A stretch of DNA of 64,000 nt from Chachezhania antarctica. Lineage in GTDB: Bacteria > Pseudomonadota > Alphaproteobacteria > Rhodobacterales > Rhodobacteraceae. The position numbers were made by a program, and so were the translations under genes. Shown piece after piece: positions 60,577 through 64,000 of the stretch. The stretch is from positions 1 through 64,000 of the forward strand of contig NZ_QZEX01000015.1 in assembly GCF_003646465.1 (NCBI RefSeq), read 5' to 3'. Position 1 is the first letter of the stretch. The number at the start of each line of letters is the position of its first letter. The notes under the pieces are model-generated. The model did no database searches and was not told where the DNA came from. It saw only the letters and a program-made list of their open reading frames with translations.

Positions 60577-61104
60577 ATGAACGTTCGTACGGCAGAGTTG
60601 CTCATGGGCTTTGGCATGCTTCTGGCGTCACTCGGCCTGATGTGGACCGTCTACAGCGACGATCTGACCATCGGCTGGGTCCAAGGCGTCGGACCCGGTG
60701 CCGGCATGTGGCCCTTCTGGTTGTCCCTTGGCATGGCCGGATCTTCGGTCTGGACCCTGGTCCGCTGGTTCAAGGGAGTCACGCCCGAATCCCGCAACGA
60801 GGATCCCTATATCGACCCGGACACCATCTTCATGGTCGGGGTCACGGTTGCAGCCATCTTCTGTCTGCTCCTCTTCAGCTCGATCATCGGGCTCTATTTC
60901 TCGATGATGTTGTTCCTGCTCTTCTACGTGAAAGTGCTCGGGCGCCACGGCTGGCCGGTGACGATCGGCGTGATGATTGGTGTTCCGGTGGCGGTCTACA
61001 TGCTCTTCGAGGTCGCACTGAACAAGTATCTCCCGCGCGGTTTGCCGTTCTTCGAGAACCTGATGCTGCACGTCGACGACTTCCGCTACTCTCTCATGTA
61101 CTGA
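60577..61104 (+). CDS. tctB: Tripartite tricarboxylate transporter, small membrane subunit (TctB)
   Basis: A 175-residue membrane protein with four helices (ELLMGFGMLLASLGLMWTV, MWPFWLSLGMAGSSVWTLV, DTIFMVGVTVAAIFCLLLFSSIIGLY, VTIGVMIGVPVAVYMLFEVALN) and the ARRMP-like LPRGLPFFE end typical of TctB. It lies between tctC and tctA, 43 bases before tctA. Confidence 0.9.
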   Translation: MNVRTAELLMGFGMLLASLGLMWTVYSDDLTIGWVQGVGPGAGMWPFWLSLGMAGSSVWTLVRWFKGVTPESRNEDPYIDPDTIFMVGVTVAAIFCLLLFSSIIGLYFSMMLFLLFYVKVLGRHGWPVTIGVMIGVPVAVYMLFEVALNKYLPRGLPFFENLMLHVDDFRYSLMY

Positions 61105-61147
61105 AGTTGCCCACAAAAAAACTGCACTCCAGCAGGGAAAACGCCAA

Positions 61148-62665
61148 ATGGACTCCATAATTACACTATTGGGCGCCGGGCTGCTTCAGTCCTTCGAGCC
61201 GCTCAACCTCGCTATGATCTTCCTGGGATGTCTGGCCGGGTTGTTCATCGGCGCCATGCCGGGCCTCGGGTCGGTCAACGGCGTCGCCATCCTTCTTCCC
61301 GTCACCTTCCTGGTGCCGCCGACATCGGCCATCATCTTCCTGGCCGCCCTTTACTACGGCGCTATGTACGGCGGTGCGGTATCTTCGATCACCCTGGGGA
61401 TCCCGGGCGCCTCGACAGCGGTGGCCACCGTCTTCGACGGCAGGCCGATGGCCCAGAAGGGCAAGGCCGATCAGGCGCTGATGGCCGCGGCCATTGCATC
61501 GTTCATCGGCGGCACGATCTCGGTCATCCTATTCACCGGCTTCGCACCGCCGCTGGCGGCCTTCGCCTTGAAGTTCGGTCCACAGGAAGAATTCGCGCTG
61601 ATGCTTCTGGCCTTCGCAACCTTCATCGGGCTGGGTGGGGATGACATACCGAAAACGATCTTCTCGATCCTCATCGGCCTTGTCATGGCGACCGTCGGTT
61701 TCGACATCATCTCGGGCAAGCCACGTCTGATCTTCTTCGACATGGTCGACTTCCAGCGCGGGATCGAGTTCCTGGTTCTGGCCATCGGCATCTACGGCAT
61801 CGGCGAGATGATCTGGACACTGGAGCACACCAAGGGTGGCATCCAGATGCACAAGGTCGAGATCGGCTTCAAGAGGATCGTCGACAATCTGCGCCAGGTT
61901 AAGCAGTACTTCGGCACTGCCACGATGGGGTCTTTCATCGGCTTCTTCGTGGGGACGCTGCCGGCCGCCGGTGCAACGCCTGCCGCGCTGATGTCCTATG
62001 GTCTGGCCAAGACATTCTCGAAAGACGGTGACAGCTTCGGCAAGGGCAACGTGGCCGGTGTCGCGGCACCGGAAGCGGCCAACAACGCGGCTTCGACCGG
62101 CTCGATGCTTCCGATGCTCACGCTGGGTATCCCGGGCTCGCCCACCACGGCGATCCTTCTGGGCGGCATGATCATCTGGGGCCTGCGTCCCGGACCGCTC
62201 CTGTTCGCGGAAAGCCCGGACTTCGTCTGGGGCCTGATCGGGTCGATGTATGTCGCCAACTTCGTGACGGTCGTCCTGAACATTGCCCTGATCCCGGTCT
62301 TCATCCGTGTTCTGGCCATGCCCTTCAGCGTGCTGGCGCCGATCATCTTCATCCTCTGCACCGTCGGTGTCTACGCCACCACGGACCGGATGTTCGATAC
62401 CTGGCTGATGCTCTTCCTGGGCTGCATGGGCTACCTGATGCGCAAGCTGAACTACCCGGTCGCACCCGCGGTTCTGGCCATCGTGCTCGGGCCCCTGACC
62501 GAACAGTCGCTGCGTCAGTCGCTGATCGGAAGCCAGGGCGATCCGATGACCTTCCTCGAGCGTCCGATCTCGCTCACGGTCATCCTGCTGGCGGTCGCGC
62601 TGATCTGCTACCCGATCGTCAACAGCTTCCTGAAGAGGCGCAAGACGGTCAAGATTGCCGAGTAA
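61148..62665 (+). CDS. tctA: Tripartite tricarboxylate transporter, large membrane subunit (TctA)
   Basis: A 505-residue permease with about ten to twelve helices. Typical segments are GCLAGLFIGAMPGLGSVNGVAILLPVTF near the start, ALYYGAMYGGAVSSITLGIPGAST, and GVAAPEAANNAASTGSMLPMLTLGIPGSPTTAILLGGMIIWGL. It is the ion-coupled channel of the TctABC system and the last gene of the operon, followed by a strong terminator. Candidate substrate: oxalate or another small acid. Confidence 0.93.
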   Translation: MDSIITLLGAGLLQSFEPLNLAMIFLGCLAGLFIGAMPGLGSVNGVAILLPVTFLVPPTSAIIFLAALYYGAMYGGAVSSITLGIPGASTAVATVFDGRPMAQKGKADQALMAAAIASFIGGTISVILFTGFAPPLAAFALKFGPQEEFALMLLAFATFIGLGGDDIPKTIFSILIGLVMATVGFDIISGKPRLIFFDMVDFQRGIEFLVLAIGIYGIGEMIWTLEHTKGGIQMHKVEIGFKRIVDNLRQVKQYFGTATMGSFIGFFVGTLPAAGATPAALMSYGLAKTFSKDGDSFGKGNVAGVAAPEAANNAASTGSMLPMLTLGIPGSPTTAILLGGMIIWGLRPGPLLFAESPDFVWGLIGSMYVANFVTVVLNIALIPVFIRVLAMPFSVLAPIIFILCTVGVYATTDRMFDTWLMLFLGCMGYLMRKLNYPVAPAVLAIVLGPLTEQSLRQSLIGSQGDPMTFLERPISLTVILLAVALICYPIVNSFLKRRKTVKIAE

Positions 62666-62691
62666 TCGCAATCCGTCCTGCTGGGGAATGG

Positions 62692-62719
62692 AAAAGGGGG
62701 CCTTCGGGCCCCCTTTTTT
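62692..62719. terminator. Terminator after tctA
   Basis: AAAAGGGGGCC (62692-62702), loop TTCG, GGCCCCCTTTT (62707-62717) form an 11-bp stem followed by a T run (62714-62719). The A-rich left arm allows it to serve the convergent regulator gene as well, whose stop codon starts at 62718. Confidence 0.88.
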
Positions 62720-64000
62720 AGCTTTCGTACCGGGTGCTTCCGCGCCGGTTTTCATCCATCGGCAGTTCGGTGAAGAGCGGCTGATGCGCCCGTTGCGTGC
62801 AGGCCTGCCGCGGGCACAGATGGCAGTTGATGCCGATCGGTGCATATAGCTGCGGGTCGTCGAAATTGTAGCGCGAGGCATAGCGGATCCGGTGCGCGTA
62901 TCCGGCCTCGCACCCCAGCGCGAGCGTCAGGCGCCTGTCCTGCGTTTCCTCGCTGAAAACCGGGCGGTGCACGGTCCGGCTGATGGTGAAGTATCGGTCG
63001 CCATCCGGCATTTCCACGAATTGCGGCATGATCACGCCGGGCGTGTAGAACGCTGTGTGAATGTTCCAGACGGGACAGGATCCGCCATGTTCGGCCAGGT
63101 GGAACGAGGTGGAGTTGAACCGCTTCGTCACGTTCCCCGCCTTGTCGATTCGCATAAAGAAGAACGGCACGCCCCGCGCCCCTTCACGCTGGAGCGTCGT
63201 GACCCGCTGGCAGACCTGTTCGAAGGATGTCCCGAAAGCGGCGGCGATCCGGTCCATGTCGTAGCCGGTGGTTTCGGCCTCGGCCAGGAAACCGTCATAG
63301 GGCATCAGGTAGGCGGCCGCGAAATAGTTCGCCAGCTCCACCCGCAACCGCGTCAGCGCCTGGGGCGAATCGAAGCCGCTCTTTTCGGTATAGTCGGTGA
63401 TGATGTCCCCGAACTCGACCACGCACAGGACATGGGCCAGCTGGAACACTTGGTTCGAGTTGTTGAGCGCCTGCGACAGGTACACCACCCGCGCCGCCTC
63501 GTCGTAGTAGCGCAACGCGTCGCCCATGTCCCCGATGCGGCGGACCTCGACCTGGATCCCGTGCTTGTCCTTCAGCTTGTCGCGCAGCTCGGCATAGCGA
63601 TTCTCGGGCGTCGTGAAGCGCCCGTTCCACGCATTTTCGGCCGCGCTTTCAAGGTCCGGAAAGTGGTTCCGGTGATCGCGGAAGAAGTCGTGAATCAGCG
63701 CCTCGGGCGACGATTTCAGAAGTTCGCTGGCGCTTTCCGCACCGCCCAGCGTCATCAGTTTCTCAAGCGCCGACCGGTGCGCGTCGTAAAGTTGTAAAAA
63801 GTTGTCGACCAGTCGCGGGGCATGGTCGATTGCGCCGCGAATCTCCTGCAGGTCCGGTTTCTCGCCGTTGAAGACAGGGTCCTGCACCGCGTTGCGCAGA
63901 TCGGCGATGTGCCGGGTGCTTTCGTCCTGCGTAAGATCGCGCCAATCGATGGCATAGGTGTCGGCAATGTTCATAAGCATTTGAACGGAAAGAGATCTCT
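62718..64000 (-). CDS. Short-chain fatty-acyl regulator (ScfR/RamB-like), N-terminus cut by window edge
   Basis: The reading frame is open to the right edge (RSLSVQ before the first internal Met), so the XRE helix-turn-helix is truncated; at least 427 residues are in the window. An ImmA/IrrE-like region with degenerate active site (QLAHVLCVVEFGD, RVELANYFAAAYLMPY) and the C-terminal cysteine set (CPVWNIH, CHLCPRQACTQRAHQPLF) are typical of the ScfR/RamB family (DUF2083). Members sense short-chain acyl-CoA such as propionyl- or acetyl-CoA and control the genes that use them. It is convergent with tctA. Confidence 0.85.
   Translation of the reverse strand, partial: RSLSVQMLMNIADTYAIDWRDLTQDESTRHIADLRNAVQDPVFNGEKPDLQEIRGAIDHAPRLVDNFLQLYDAHRSALEKLMTLGGAESASELLKSSPEALIHDFFRDHRNHFPDLESAAENAWNGRFTTPENRYAELRDKLKDKHGIQVEVRRIGDMGDALRYYDEAARVVYLSQALNNSNQVFQLAHVLCVVEFGDIITDYTEKSGFDSPQALTRLRVELANYFAAAYLMPYDGFLAEAETTGYDMDRIAAAFGTSFEQVCQRVTTLQREGARGVPFFFMRIDKAGNVTKRFNSTSFHLAEHGGSCPVWNIHTAFYTPGVIMPQFVEMPDGDRYFTISRTVHRPVFSEETQDRRLTLALGCEAGYAHRIRYASRYNFDDPQLYAPIGINCHLCPRQACTQRAHQPLFTELPMDENRRGSTRYES

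Noticed and set aside
1-64000. Mobile elements, CRISPR arrays, tRNA or rRNA genes
   Set aside because: No transposase or integrase gene, no spaced direct-repeat array, and no cloverleaf-like sequence or rRNA segment was recognised in any intergenic region.

Overview
The window looks like a chromosomal segment of a high-GC alphaproteobacterium, most likely a member of the Rhodobacterales (Roseobacter/Paracoccaceae type). Reasons: dense GC-rich genes with four-base ATGA overlaps, a TamA-TamB pair, DUF6455 and DUF6494 small proteins, an FNR-type TTGAC-N4-ATCAA box, a short-chain fatty-acyl regulator (ScfR/RamB-like) at the right edge, and a PuuE-UraD fusion. I see no tRNA, rRNA, insertion sequence, prophage or CRISPR array.

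Left part (1-31,400). An AraC-type regulator faces an SDR - Baeyer-Villiger monooxygenase - malonyl-CoA synthetase operon (218-5386). Next come the outer-membrane assembly pair tamB/tamA (5434-11873). A urate catabolism block follows (12024-17334): urate hydroxylase PuuD, a LysR regulator, 5-hydroxyisourate hydrolase, a fused allantoinase/OHCU decarboxylase and ureidoglycolate lyase, which together carry urate to glyoxylate plus urea. Then come housekeeping and poorly characterised genes: a DUF1800/DUF1501 pair, a GNAT, an orphan receiver, methylmalonyl-CoA epimerase, a CysZ-like protein, a nitroreductase, a DUF167 protein, an M48 lipoprotein and an FNR-boxed DUF6455 gene. A tungstate ABC transporter (tupBCA) is flanked by a TrmO-like methyltransferase and an HTH/periplasmic-binding-like regulator.

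Right part (30,100-64,000). This is a one-carbon/oxalate island. It has glycerate kinase and FolE2; malic enzyme; FolA and FolB; an unusual divergent SucCD-like acyl-CoA ligase pair with a quinone oxidoreductase; a LysR gene followed by a two-subunit NAD-linked W/Mo formate dehydrogenase (fdhB, fdhA); an isochorismatase-like gene with sucC-sucD and ppc in the mtkA-mtkB-ppc order of serine-cycle clusters; and a GntR/FCD regulator heading oxc - frc - a stand-alone 10-formyl-THF hydrolase-like formyltransferase - fhs - usp - tctC - tctB - tctA.

Reading the right part as one system (inference): oxalate or a related acid enters by the TctABC carrier, is activated to oxalyl-CoA by formyl-CoA transferase and decarboxylated to formyl-CoA. 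The formyl group is oxidised as formate by the formate dehydrogenase, which the tungstate transporter would serve, or is loaded on tetrahydrofolate by Fhs and possibly by the formyltransferase-like protein. It would then enter a serine-type cycle (glycerate kinase, PEP carboxylase, malate/succinate-CoA ligase). Extra folate synthesis genes would supply the carrier. A palindrome TGGTATACCA (or close variants) lies on the predicted promoters of the GntR-oxc operon, the isochorismatase-sucCD operon and the divergent SucCD-like operon, and a related one lies upstream of folE2. This suggests a single regulon, probably of the GntR protein. SHMT, malyl-CoA lyase, serine-glyoxylate aminotransferase, hydroxypyruvate reductase, MtdA/Fch/FolD and FdhD are not in this window.
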